NCBI GenBank assembly: GCA_021397845.1
Contig: CM038040.1
Span: 20,284,315-20,348,314, forward strand
Length of the DNA stretch: 64,000 nt
From: Areca catechu
Taxonomy: Eukaryota > Streptophyta > Magnoliopsida > Arecales > Arecaceae
Direction of reading: 5' to 3'
Position 1 is the first letter of the stretch; the number at the start of each line of letters is the position of its first letter. Shown one piece after another: positions 1-12,145 of this stretch. The notes beneath the pieces are model-generated. The model saw only the letters and a program-made list of their open reading frames with translations, ran no database searches and had not been told where the DNA came from. The position numbers and the translations under genes were made by a program.

Positions 1-94
1 TCTTTTTTTTCTGAACATCGTCGTGTCTGCAGTTATTTTAAATATGAGAAATGATCTTTTTGCTCTCTTCTTTTTCGGAAGACGATACCATCTG

Positions 95-217
95 AAAAAT
101 AGTTCTTCTTCTTCTACAAATAGAAAAAAAATCTAGAAAAATAGTTCTTCTTCTACAAATAGAAAAAAAATCTAGAAAAATAGTTCTTCTTCTGCAAATG
201 GAAAAAAAAATCTAGAA
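95..217. repeat. Short tandem repeat, about 41 bp x 3
   Basis: Three consecutive copies of a unit made of an AAAAATAGTTCTTC block, a CTACAAATAG block, an A-run and TCTAG. The first copy has an extra CTT and the third has a few substitutions. No coding potential is visible. It lies just upstream of the first candidate exon of the Mutator-like element and may be part of that element's 5' region. Confidence 0.75.
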
Positions 218-403
218 GTAAAGTGACATCTTAACTCAGAGTTTCTTTCATTATTTTTGTCTATCCCAGAGTTCTTCATTTTTGTATTTTTGCTCATCTT
301 TGATGGTAGTGAAATCGCTGGTAAGCTGGAAATTCTCGAGCATACTATAAAAGATACACCTTTGAAATCTTGAATCAATGAAAAAAAGTGGTTTCGTCTT
401 TCA

Positions 404-536
404 ATGCAAACAGCGAACATAAAAATATCACAAGAAGGAAATGCAGATGGAGGAAGTACTACACTTGTTGTTTATTTAGGAGAGGAGGAGATCCCCTTAA
501 GATCCATTCCAAAAAAAGCTACAGAACTAGAAATAG
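404..536 (+). CDS. Candidate first exon of the Ulp1-like module
   Basis: An ATG at 404 opens 44 codons that end at a good splice donor (AAATAG|GTAAG at 536/537). The peptide includes LVVYLGEEEIPLRS, which looks like real protein and not random AT-rich translation. If it is exon 1 of the mobile-domain/Ulp1-like gene, the whole forward 191-bp array (640-3210) would lie in its first intron. I do not recognise a domain in it, and the link to the downstream exons is inference. Confidence 0.35.
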
Positions 537-639
537 GTAAGAAAATTATATATTTTAATATAAATTTTTGAAATTTATTTTTATAAAAGGATGTCACGAT
601 ATATTTTTAAAAATATTAAGTCTTCGTATTATAAAATTA

Positions 640-3210
640 TGACATCATGTACAGTTTCATGATACCATAGTTCAGAATTTATAACATCCAAGTTCAAAAA
701 CTATGACACTTTAATTAAAAAACTATGATATCCATGGAGAAATTATAAAATAAAAGTTTGTAATCCATTATACCTCTAATACATGTCATCCGTGGCTTGG
801 TTTATGATTTCCAGAGTATCATAAAATTATCACGGATGTTGTAAGATTATTCAAAATAATCGAAATAGTTTTATGACATCATAGTTAAAAAATTATGACA
901 TCCATGCAGAAATTATAAAATAAAAGTTTATAACCTCTTATACCTGTAATACAGGTCATCCGTGGCTTTGTTTATGACTCACAAAGTATCAAAAATTGTC
1001 ACGGATGCTATAAGATTAATCAAAATAGCCGAAACAGTATTACGACGTTCTAGTATAAAAACTACGATATCCTAGTTAAAAAACTATGATATCCTTGCAG
1101 AAAGTATAAAGTATAAGTTTCTAACCTCTTGTACATGCAATACATGTCATCCGTGGCTTAGTTTCTGACTCCCAAAGTGTCATAAAATTATCATGTATAC
1201 TATAAGATTACTCAAAATGGCCAAAACAGTATTATGACATCTAAGTTCAAAAACTACGACATTCTAGTTAAAAAATTACGATACCCATACAGAAATTGTA
1301 AAATAAAAATTTCTAACACGTTCTATCTCTAATACATGTCATCCATGGCTTAGTTTATGACTTCCAAAGTATCATAAAATTATCATGGATGATGTTAAAT
1401 TACTCAAAATTGCCGAAATAGTTTTACAACATCCCAGTTTAAAAACTGCGATATCTTAGTTAAAAAATTATGACACACATGCAAAAATTATAAAATAAAA
1501 GTTTATAACCCCTTCTATCTATAATACATGTCATCCGTAGCTTAGTTTATGATTCATAGAGTGTCAAAAATTACCACGGATACTATAAGATTAATCAAAA
1601 TGGCCGAAACAGTATTATGATATCCTAGTATAAAAACTATGATATCCTGGTTAAAAAACTATAATATCTTTGCAGAAAGTATAAAATATAAGTTTCTAAC
1701 CCTTATACATGCAATACATGTCATCCATAGCTTGGTTTATGACTCACAGAGTGCCATTAAATTATCACGGATGCTATAAAATTATTCAAAATAATCGAAA
1801 CAGTATTGCGACATCCTAATTTAAAATATATGATATTCTAGTTAAAAACTACGACACCATGCATAAATTATAAAATAAAAATTTCTAACCTCTTCTATCT
1901 CTAATACGTATCATCCATGGTTTGGTTTATAACTTTTAGAGTATCATAAAATTACCACGAATGCTGTAAGATTATTAAAAATGGCCAAAATAGTTTTACG
2001 ACATTCCAGTTTAAAAATTATGACATCTTAGTTAAAAAACTATGATACTTATGTAGAAATTATAAAATAAAAGTTTGTAACCCCTTCTACCTGTAATACA
2101 TGTCATCTGTGGCTTGGTTTATGATTTCCAAAGTATCAAAAATTATCACGAATGCTATAAAATTAGTCAAAATGACCGAAACAGTATTACGATATTTCAG
2201 TATAAAAACTATGATACCATAGTTAAAAAACTACGATATCCTTGTAGAAAGTGTAAAATATAAGTTTCTAACCCCTTGTATATGCAATACATGTTATCCG
2301 TGGTTTGGTTTATGACTCTCAGAGTATCATAAAATTACCGCAGATGCTATAAAATTATTCAAAATAGTCGAAACAATATTACGATACTCTAATTTAAAAT
2401 CTATGACATCCTAGTTAAAGAACTACGACATACATGCATAAATTATAAATAAAAGTTTCTAATCCCTTCTACCTCTAATACATGTCATCTGTGGCTTGGT
2501 TTATGACTTTCAAAGTATCAAGAATTATCACAGATGCTATAAGATTATTCAAAATGGCCGAAACAGTTTTACAACATTCCAGTTTAAAAACTATGACATC
2601 CTAGTAAAAAAACTACGACACTCATGCAGAAATTATAAAATAAAAGTTTGTAACCCCTTCTACCTCTAATACATGTCATCCGTGGCTTGGTTTATGACTC
2701 CTAGAATATAAAAAAATATCATGGATGCTATAAGATTAATCAAAATGGCCGAAATAGTATTACAACATCCTAGTTAAAAAACTACGATATCCTTGCAGAA
2801 AGTATAAAATATAAGTTTCTAACCCCTTATACATACAATACATATTATCTATAGCTTGGTTTATGACTCCTAGAGTGTCATAAAATTGTCACGAATGCTA
2901 TAAGATTATTCAAAATGGTCAAAATAGTATTACGATACTCCAGTATAAAAACTATGACATCTTAGATAAAAAACTACAATATCCTTGTGGAAAGTATAAA
3001 ATCAAAGTCTCTAATCTCTTCTACCTGTAATATATATTACCTGTGGTTTGAATTAAAATTCTTATAATCTCATGATGACACTTCCCATGTCATAATAAGC
3101 CCGTGTGAAAAGAATCAAGAGTAATTAAGTCCAAAACAAGATTGTGACATCCTAGTTCAAGATTCATGACATCCTACTTCAAATATTATGACACCCTATA
3201 CATTTTTATG
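640..3210 (+). repeat. Forward array of about 13 copies of a ~191-bp repeat
   Basis: The landmark GTCATCCGTGG (with variants) recurs near 784, 955, 1146, 1338, 1530, 1720, 1910, 2102, 2293, 2484, 2676, 2845 and 3036. The spacing is 190-192 bp, with two units of about 170 bp. Each unit contains TGACATCC/GATATCC words spaced by AGTTAAAAAACTA, a block TAAAATAAAAGTTTCTAACC, and an inverted repeat CATCCGTG ... CACGGATG separated by roughly 35 bp. Units differ by scattered substitutions, mostly transitions. No protein is encoded. The flank to about 3210 holds degenerate GACATCC words. Confidence 0.9.
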
Positions 3211-3289
3211 CTGAAATGGCTTACATTTTTTATAATAATTAATTTAAATTTATTATTTAATAACTTATAATTATTTTTTACTTATATTT

Positions 3290-5784
3290 CAAGTGATCTT
3301 GTAATAGTTCAGCTGCCTAGAGTGAAGGCTTCGCAACTGCTTAAAAATTATTACAAGCCAGTAGTATACGTTGAAAAAGCGTGGAAGATGAGTGTTTCTA
3401 ATCTTCATTTATAAATCATCCAGAAGACTCCATTCCATGCATTCATCAATATGCAGTCATTCGTAGTCAACGGGCGACTCCTAGCTGAAATTATTAGATG
3501 TTACAAGAAAGGTGATAAATTTATTTTTTATGGAAGGAACTTACATTTAGTGTTGAAGACGTGGTCCTGATTTTGGATCGACATGCCATGAAACAAGATT
3601 GTAATGGAAGACCAAAATAAAAAGGAAATGTTATTTCGAAGATTTGGTAGGGAATTAAATTTTCAGAATAAGGGACCGGAGAAGTTGATAGTGTAACTTC
3701 ATTCATCAAATATACAAGAGGATGTCGAGAACACTATAAGACTTTGGATCGCAAACATGTTTGCACATTTCTTATTTCCAAAGTTAAATCAAGCTTGTCC
3801 AAGATATATCATTCCTTACTTGGATGATTTATCTCAGTCAGGACAAATTGATTGGGCTTCTGTAATAAAGGAGTTGACTGTTATAGCTCTCTTAGATGTT
3901 GCTTATTGTTTAGATCTGAGAAGCCAGTCCAAACCAAGGAAAGTGACAAGGTTAGCAAGCAGCCAATCCTGTATGAATGTTCGGTTGCTCTGGTGGTAAG
4001 AATCATTAATATGTAGCAAAAGTGTAATTATATTTATTTTAAATCTTTTATATCTTTAAAGTATATAATTATTATGTACAAGTTTGGTTTCTCGAGCATA
4101 GTACCTTAAGAACCCAGCACATCCAAATAAGCTACCTACGCTGTTAAAGTGGTATGATAACCAGTTAAAGACACAAAATTTTCAACTTGTGAACTTGCAG
4201 CCTTATGAGTTGGTAAGATACTATAAATTTATTTTGTTATTGTTCTTGGCTCGCAGATGGAGGGAGCTGTTGAGCCTATGATGACGGAATGGTGGCTTAT
4301 CAGTAAAAAAATAGTAGCATACCCGAAATCCGAAAATAGTTGTGCAAGCTATGCATAATTGAAGAATGAAGTAGAAGATATAAAGAAGATGCTTGCCATA
4401 GTTAAAACCCTTCTCAGTTCATTGGTAAAAAAAGATAACAATGCCAATAAAGAAGGGCACAAAGGAGTGGAGGAAGATGATATTGAGAATGAGTTAGAAG
4501 TCATTGGGCACGATCAACCTATGATGGAGGAAAAAGTTTATGGCATCCTTGTGACTGAGATTGAACATAGGATAGAGAAAAAATTGAAGGATATTCCTGT
4601 AAGTGAGGATGCTGAAGGGGAGAAAGAAAAATCTATGATTTCTTCACTTATCAAGAGGGTAAAAAATCAACCTAGGCTGCGAAAGGCCTCACAAATGATA
4701 GCAGATTCTGCTTTTGAAATAGGCCAATCCAAAAAAAGACTAAGATAGTGGTCACATCTCAATCTGATGAATCAAATTTGAATCTTCAATTTGAAGATGA
4801 TAAAAATTTGATCAAAATCTTTTAAAAAAAAAAGATCAACTCATAAGTTATATCTATTTTTTCTATTATGTGTGATACTTTATGGTCGAAAATGTATAAT
4901 ATCCTTTATATTTATTAATTTCAGAGATGTCATCTACACCAATAAATTTGGAGGCACTATCACAAGAAAAAATATTTTCGATCTGTTAAATAATGACATG
5001 ATAGTTGATAATGTAAGTAATAGAGTATTACTTTATTTTATTTTTATTCTTTATATATATTATGATATATTTTTTAATAATTTTTATATTAATTTTTAGA
5101 ATTATATAAAATCATGTTACTTATAATTAATTAGTTTATATTGCATTGCCAGATAATTGATACTGGGTAGGTATTCATTAGAAATAACTAGATAAAGCAT
5201 CCGGAAAGAAATCATAAGTATATAATTGCACATGTAATGACCTCCGGCATGTGCCTAATATCAGTATCACCATTTCAAGAACTTGCTGGAATAGTTGGGA
5301 CTATGATATTTGATGAAGTTAGTGATCAAGATAAGAAGGAATTTTGATTTTTGTTCACTATCATCAAGAATTTTGATTTCTGTTCACTATCATCAACTCA
5401 AACAATTCTTACTGGCACTTAGTTGGGGTTGACATACAAACAAAGGTATTGATACATCTGAATTCAATAAAATACAATTTCAGGTACAAAGTGAATGCAA
5501 AGAAGTGGTACAAGGTAGTTGGACCAATATTTCATATATTTTGTGACAATACTGAGATAAAGAATTGATCCATGCTAGAGATTGCTGAATGCCCTTTCCA
5601 ACCTGCAGGATCACTAGACTATGGATTGTATTACTTGAAATACATGGAATTCTTTGCTTGCAGGGATAAGCCTGATAATTGGGATTTCATAGAAAAAGAT
5701 ATAAGTGTCTACTGGTGCCTATTAGTAGCAAGATTATTGAAAGAGAGCCTGAATCAAAAGATTGATAGTGATGTTAAAATTTAG
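3290..5784 (+). pseudogene. Plant mobile-domain / Ulp1-like (C48) module of a Mutator-like element, inactivated
   Basis: Several exon-like blocks are visible. The block at 3430-4005 resembles the plant mobile domain carried by transposons (stretches FVVNGRLLAEIIRCYKKG, KFIFYGR, FAHFLFPKLNQACPRYI) and contains in-frame stops. The block at 4090-4213 includes LKWYDNQLKTQNFQL. A charged linker at 4359-4748 is followed by the start of a Ulp1/SENP-like peptidase at 4918-5010 (TRKNIFDLLNNDMIVDN). The peptidase core runs from 5390 to 5784: the catalytic His is present in WHLVGVD (CAC 5416-5418), but the catalytic Cys position reads Tyr in SLDYGLYYLKYMEFF (TAT 5620-5622). The acidic residue also appears to be Asn in HLNS. 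Plant Ulp1-like transposon proteins usually keep His-Asp-Cys, so this copy should be proteolytically dead. Exon borders are approximate. Confidence 0.65.
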
Positions 5785-5959
5785 CTTGTAAAAGTAAATT
5801 TTGTTTAATGTATTTATTCTCTTCAATTCATGCACTTCTATAATATGTTATAGAAATTTGTAAGTTAATTGATATTTATATTTTAAGCATCATTCCCCAA
5901 AAAAATTATATAATTCATTCAAATAGTAATGTTTTAAATTTCATTTTCTCATTACATGA

Positions 5960-7830
5960 AGTTTTTATATTTTTGATGTCATGTTTACTTCCAGAATGTC
6001 AAACTTTTTTATTGATGTGATGATGTTATAAAGGAATATTATGTTTCTTGACAGGGTGTCATAGTTTTCTAATTTGAATATCATAACTATAGATATAGGA
6101 TGTTATAATCATATTTCAATATTTATTTAAACTTTATTTATTAAAAGTCTATCATGACATTGTAAGAGTTTTAATTCAGACTACAAGTAACATGTATTAT
6201 AGGCAGAAGAAGTTAGAAACTTTAATTTTACATTTTTCTGCAAGGATGTCGTAGTTTTTTAACTAGGATATCGTAGTTTTTAAACTAGAGTGTCGTAATA
6301 CTATTTTGACCAATTTGAGTAATATCTAGCATTCATGGTAATTTTATGACACTCTGGGAGTATAAACCAAGCCATGGATGATATGTATTAGAGATAGAAT
6401 GGGTTAGAAATTTTTATTTTATAATTTCTACTTGGGTATCATAATTTTTTAACTAAGGTGTCAGTTTTTGAACTTGAATGTCGTAATACTATTTCAGGTT
6501 ATTTGATTAATTTTATAGCATCTGTGATAATTCTTGATATTCTGGGAGTCATAAACCAAGCCACGGATAACATGTATTATAGGTAGAAGGGATTTAAAAG
6601 TTTTATTTTATATTTTATACATTGGTATCATAGTTTTTTAACTAGGATATCATAGTTTTTGAACTTGGATATCATAATACTATTTCGAGATATTTGATTA
6701 ATCTTATAACATCCGTGATAATTTTTGATACTTTGGGAGTCATAAACTAAGCCATGGATAAGATGTATTATAGGTAAAAGGGATTAGAAACTTTTGTTTT
6801 ATATTTTCTACATGGATGTCATAGTTTTTTAACTAGGATATCATAGTTTTTGAATTGAGATGTTGTAACACTGTTTCGGCCAATTTAAATAATCTTCTAG
6901 TATTCGTGGCAATTTTTGACAATCTGTGAGTCATATACCAAGTCATGGATGACATGTATTATAGGTAAAAGGGGTTAAAAATTTTTATGTTATATTTTCT
7001 ATATGGATGTCATAGTTTTTTAATCAAGATGTCGTAGTTTTTGAATTGGAATGTTGTAACACTATTTTGGCCAATTTGAATAATCTTCTAGCATCCGTGG
7101 TATTTTTTGATACTCTGGAAGTCATTAACTAAGCCATCGATGACATGTATTATAGATAGAAATGGTTAAAAAAATTATTTTATATTTTATACATGGGTGT
7201 TGTAGTTTTTTTAACTAGGGTCTCGTATTTTTTAAACTGGGGTGTCATATTATGGTTTGGCCAATATGAATAATCTTCTAGAATCTGTGGTAATTTTTGA
7301 TAGTCTGGGAGTCATAAACCAAGCAACGGATGACATGTATTACAGGTAGAAGGAGTTAGAAACTTTGATTTTATATTTTCTGCATGGGTATCGTAGTTTT
7401 CTAACTAGGATGTCATAGTTTATGAACTTGGGTGTCATAATACTGTTTCAGGTTATTTGATAAATCTTATAGCATTTGTGATAATTTTTGACACTCTGGT
7501 AGTCATAAACTAAGCCATGAATGACATGTATTATAGGTAGAAGGGGTTAGAAAGTTTTATTTTACATTTTATGCATGGGTGTCGTAGTTTTTTTACTAGG
7601 ATGTAATAGTTTTTATACTGGGGTGTCGTAATACTGTTTTGGCTATTTTGAGTAATCTTATAGCATTCATGATAATTTTATGACATCATGGAAGTCATTA
7701 TTTAGAACATGGATGATGGAAAGTCCTGTTATGAGCAGTTATTTACTTTACTTTCTTGTTTCATACTGGGATATTCTAATTTTATAAATAGATGTCATCC
7801 ATTATATCAAGGGATGTCATAATTTTGTTA
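5960..7830 (-). repeat. Reverse array of about 8 copies of the same ~191-bp repeat
   Basis: The reverse complement of the 640-3210 repeat. The landmark AAGCCA(C/T)GGATGACATGT recurs near 6369, 6559, 6750, 6941, 7132, 7321, 7512 and, degraded, 7705, giving a period of 189-193 bp. The same elements appear in opposite order, including the CATCCGTG ... CACGGATG inverted repeat. The array lies between the Ulp1-like module and the transposase module, downstream of both genes, which converge on it. The forward and reverse arrays enclose the Ulp1-like module like long terminal inverted repeats. Confidence 0.9.
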
Positions 7831-7949
7831 TTCCTGTTTTAGTTGTTGGGCACTTCAAGTAGTATTAAAATTCACATTTGAAATAAACAGATTCAATCAC
7901 ATGTCTAATACATCATATTTTAAATTTCTCTGGATAATATAAATATACA

Positions 7950-9760
7950 CAAGACTGTACAAAAACTCAACATTTTATATTCTCTCATATGTCAATTGAC
8001 TGCATACATAAACATCAAATTTATCTAAAAAAGAATCGAAAGATGATACAGTGGGTTCAATTACTTGTTCTAGTACTTCCACTATATTATTGAAAGTTTG
8101 CCTCTTGCTTGTACTACCTCTTCTTTTATTTTGCACAGGAGTGTTAACGGAAGCCTTATCCATATTTTTACTTGATCTCTTTGACTTCTTCTCGACTCCA
8201 CTTTTAATTATATTCTCTCATGGATGACCTTTTATAGTAAGTTGGTCAGGATCTTGGATTAGAAGTTGTGTGCTTTACTTAGCTGCACAATTAGCATCTA
8301 CAGCTCTTCTGAATAATGGTGTAAGATCTTCCATCATTAAATTAAATGCATCTTCAGACATGAAGACTATTTCTATAAGCTTCATTATCCGATGACTCAT
8401 CAAAGCATATCTATGATCAATAAAATATAATATTTGTATTATGATTTCATGACATATAATTGGTTTATGTAAACATAAAATAAGATATCTAAATTTAAAT
8501 AACTTCTTGACTGCGTACTATAATTTTCGTATAATTTAATCATAAAATTGAGTATTGCATTCGAGATCGTCGAATTGGTATTTCATGTCCTTGCACCATC
8601 TATTTAAGAAGTACTTATTTGGGATACGAAATACGTCACTTTGATGAAGAACCAATAAGACATGCCCACACAAGTAAACCTTGTACTAAAGGATCCACGT
8701 TGGCATCGAACATCTTCCAAAGTTTTATTATATGAAACTACATAATTTTTTATAATCTTTTTCATTCTATTAACTTCAATTCTTTCAAATGATTTAACAA
8801 AATATACATCATAGTTATCAACTTCTTTAACTAATTTAGCATTTGATGCAACCATTTCAAGAACCTTATTCAAAATTTTTTGAATATGTGCCTTGTATAT
8901 TTTTCTGTTGCTTTTCTCTAAAAAAAAAAAGATGTTTTTAGGAAAGCATTTGTTTGCAACATTTTATTATCTTCCTTATTTTCTATTTCATATCTTTTCT
9001 CCAAGGTATCTTCGTACTTATCAATGAATTTCTTGAGTATAGTCTTCAAGTTTATAAACCCATCAAAGAAGTAATTGATGCTCTCACTTCTTTGTGAAGT
9101 TGACATTCCTGTTCATAAATATTAAAAAAATAGAAGCATTAAAGATACAAAGTTTATTGAAAATTTATAAATATGAACATTAATCTATCATAATGACTTA
9201 CAAACCTGCGAAGAATGTATCTTTAAGATAAACTAGAACCCATTTATCCCGATATTTATAATATCATTTAACCAATATACAGCTTTGCATTCTTCATATT
9301 TCTCTATTAAATATGCCCACCTTTTCTCGAAAGATACTATGATAACTGAATCATATTTCGTCTCTCTAAACTCAACCATAAATTTAAAATTTATAGTGTA
9401 AATCTGGTCAATCTTTTCAAAAATCTTTTTCAATATATGTCAAAGACAAAATCTATGTCGTGCATTAAAAAAAATTATTCCTAACAATAGCTTCGATTAT
9501 CTTATCTTGGTCAGTTATGATAGCATTAGGTGGTTGACCACCATTTGTATCCGGCCATGATTGGAATATCCATTTAAATGTCTCAGTCATCTCATCTGAT
9601 AACAATGACAATCAAGCAATGTGGACTATCCATGTTAGTTGACTCTAACAAATTGATAAAAAGGCATTTGATATGTATTTATTAAATAGGTTGAGTCAAA
9701 GGTCAGTATATCACTAAAGTAAGTGCTTGCCAATCTTGACTGGGAAAAAAAAATATTTCT
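7950..9760 (-). pseudogene. FAR1/MuDR-like transposase of a Mutator-like element, degenerate
   Basis: Read on the minus strand from about 9750 down. The block near 9700-9640 contains YFSDILTFDSTYLIN (first catalytic Asp near 9696). The block near 9590-9490 carries a PPNAIITDQDK stretch (second Asp near 9510), followed by NARHRFC and HILKKIFEKID. Then come FEKRWAYLIEKYEE (near 9330), KWVLVYLKDTFFAG (near 9220), STSQRSESINYFFDG (9060-9106), and a degenerate C-terminal SWIM-type zinc-finger region (8604-8873) ending in RSRMQYS-like sequence near 8550. This order is that of plant FAR1-related MULE transposases. Frameshifts and stops separate almost every block, so it is not functional. It converges with the plus-strand Ulp1-like module. 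Confidence 0.75.
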
Positions 9761-9779
9761 AAAAATAGAGTTTTCAAGG

Positions 9780-10570
9780 AAAACTCTTAGTTTAGAAGTT
9801 ACGATACCCTAATTAAAAGATTATAACACCCGATCATAAAATATGAAACTAAATATAGTAACCCCTACTACCAGGAGAACCTATCACTTGTGGACTGAGT
9901 TATGACTCCTAGAATGTCATAACATACTACGGATGATAAAGGTTGACAATAATATGCTGAAACAGTATTATAGCATCATATTTCAAAAACTACGATACCC
10001 TAGTTATAAGACTATGACATTCCTATATAAAATCATAAATCAAATATTTTAATCCTCCATAACATAGGGTTTCAGTATGCATTGCTGATATATGACACCC
10101 ACACTGTAATAAAATGCTTCTGAGAAAACTTCAGTATCAAAAACTTTGAAACATGAATAACTTGATACAAAATAGAAAATAAAAACTTTTGTCCTCTGTC
10201 ATAGGACATTTCAATCGTGTATTGGCTTTAATAAGATTATTAAATTATGATAAAAAGAACATGAGGAAAAAAATTTCTAAAAAAAGAGTTAGCAAGGAAC
10301 AACACCCTAATTCAGAAGTTACGACACTCTAGTCAAAAGATTATGACACCCAATCATAAAAATATGAAACTAAATATATTAACCCCTACTACCAGGAAAA
10401 CCTATCACTTGTGGACTGAGTTATAACTCCTAGGATGTCATAACATACTACGGATGCTAAAGGATAATAATAATATGCTGAAACAGTATTACAATATCCC
10501 AGTTCAAAAACTACGACATCCATGCAGAAAACATGAAACTATATTTAATATATCCTCCTACCAGGAATAC
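9780..10570 (+). repeat. Third, degenerate block of the MULE repeat, with a ~515-bp duplication
   Basis: Sequence related to the 191-bp units, in forward orientation: ACCTATCACTTGTGGACTGAG near 9889 and again near 10405, with GACATCC/GATACCC words and GAAACAGTATTA in between. The stretch from about 9750 is repeated about 515 bp later, from about 10265. The block is cut at 10570 by the copia insertion and resumes at 21757 with CTATCACCTGTGGACTGAG, ending near 21830. It lies on the 5' side of the minus-strand transposase. Confidence 0.7.
10566..10570. repeat. 5' target-site duplication AATAC of the copia element
   Basis: AATAC precedes the TGTTGACTCC start of the 5' LTR and is repeated at 21757-21761, directly after the GGCAACA end of the 3' LTR. 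Removing the element and one AATAC copy restores the normal repeat context (ACCAGGAATAC followed by CTATCAC), which confirms the exact insertion point. Confidence 0.95.
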
Positions 10571-12143
10571 TGTTGACTCCAGTTATTGATTTTGATAATA
10601 AGCAAAATAGTTAAGTATAATTTGAGGACTAATTTTTACTTTAATTATGTTTTCAATTGAAAGGATGCTCACACAAATCGAAGAAGCCCAATTGTATTGA
10701 AGAACCAAGTTTGAGTGGGATGAATGCAAAAATCAAGTCTTGGAAACTCAAAAATTGTTTGAATGGATGTTCAAGGGAAATAGAAACAAGTTCATCCATT
10801 TTCTGCAAACTTTTTGGTGATGTGTCGACTCAAGATGCCGATACATGAGATGATGTGTCGACACATGAAGATAGTGTGTCAACTTCAGATGGCACGCAAC
10901 ATAACTCCAAATGGCACAGATGGTGTGTCGACACATGAACCCTATGTGTCGACTCAAAGTATCAATACATTGATCAACACATCGCCTGAGAATTTCAAGT
11001 AGCAGAACATGCAGAAGATGATAGAGCATTTGATATGTCGACACATGGACTTTATGTGTCGACTCAATATGTCGACTCCATTGAGAATGTGTCGACACAG
11101 ATGATTTTTCCAGAGAATCTGAATGGATTATTTTGAACTTGTGTCGACTTAAGAAGAGTATGTGTCGACCTAATGTGTCGACACATGAAGAGCAAGTGTC
11201 GACACATGGAGTTATGACAACAGTAATGGCTAGTTTTTTCTTAAGCAGAACTCTCTCTTTTGCCCCCCAACGGCTAGTTTCTCGTGCTTAACAGCTAGAT
11301 TTCTATTTTGGGAACTTGCAAAGTATTTAAATGGCTCCAAATCAATTCAAAAGAAGAGCTAAGCACTTGCATTGAATATAAAAGAGAGTTTGAAGAAAAA
11401 AGAAGAAAGAAGAGCCTTAACTCCAATTCATTCAAAGCTCAACCACTCTCAAGCCAAAGAGAAGCCTTCCAAGCATTCAAAGCTATCAAGTGCATTGAAA
11501 ATCATTCCTTCTTGGGCATTTAAAAGGCTTCATCAAGAACAAATCAACTCTACTTCGAGCTACATTATTTTATTTGCTTTTACTTTGAAAGCTTACATTG
11601 GTTCCTTCTGTTTATACTTCATATCTTGTAAAGGGTTGGTGGTTAGCCCGCAAAACCATTAAGGTTGGTGGTTAGCCCGCAAAACTACTAAGGTTCTTGG
11701 TTAGCCTGGAAAATCAAGGGAGGTTGTTGGTTAGCCTTGTGAAAATCAATTAGGTTCTTGATTAGCCCGCAAAACCAAGGGAGGTTGTGACTTGTGAGCC
11801 TTGTAAAACAAGTTAGGTTTTGATTAGTGAGCCCGAAAAACTAATCGACTGTAATCGAGAAGATTATAGTAAATTTCCAAGGGGATCTTGGGGAGTGGAT
11901 GTAGGTTCATTATTGGCACCGAACCATTATATATTGTTGAGTTTGTGATTGCTTGTCTCTTCCTCCTAACTCTTTATAATTCTTTCATTGCCTTTAATTT
12001 TCGCTGCACTTTTACATTAGAGCTTTACATTTAAATTGTAGTATCTTGTATTGATTGAATTGCTACTTGTTTATCAAGCTTAGTCTTAAATAATTTTTAG
12101 AGATCCAATTCACCTCCCCTCTTGGGTTACTATCTAGGCAACA
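10571..12143 (+). repeat. 5' LTR of the Sirevirus-like element
   Basis: The 1573-bp LTR starts TGTTGACTCC and ends TAGGCAACA (TG..CA termini). It contains a cluster of the palindrome GTGTCGACAC and its variants (about 10820-11215) and a run of imperfect repeats built on GGTTAGCCCGCAAAACC (about 11635-11860). It is about 20 bp longer than the 3' LTR because of an extra stretch next to a palindrome near 10840. Confidence 0.95.
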
Positions 12144-12145
12144 AG

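Noticed and set aside
640..3210. CRISPR-like regular repeats
   Set aside because: The 191-bp units are contiguous and homologous throughout, with no unique spacers; the context is a plant transposon.
3521..3709. 62-residue minus-strand ORF
   Set aside because: It is antisense to the mobile-domain exon of the MULE module.
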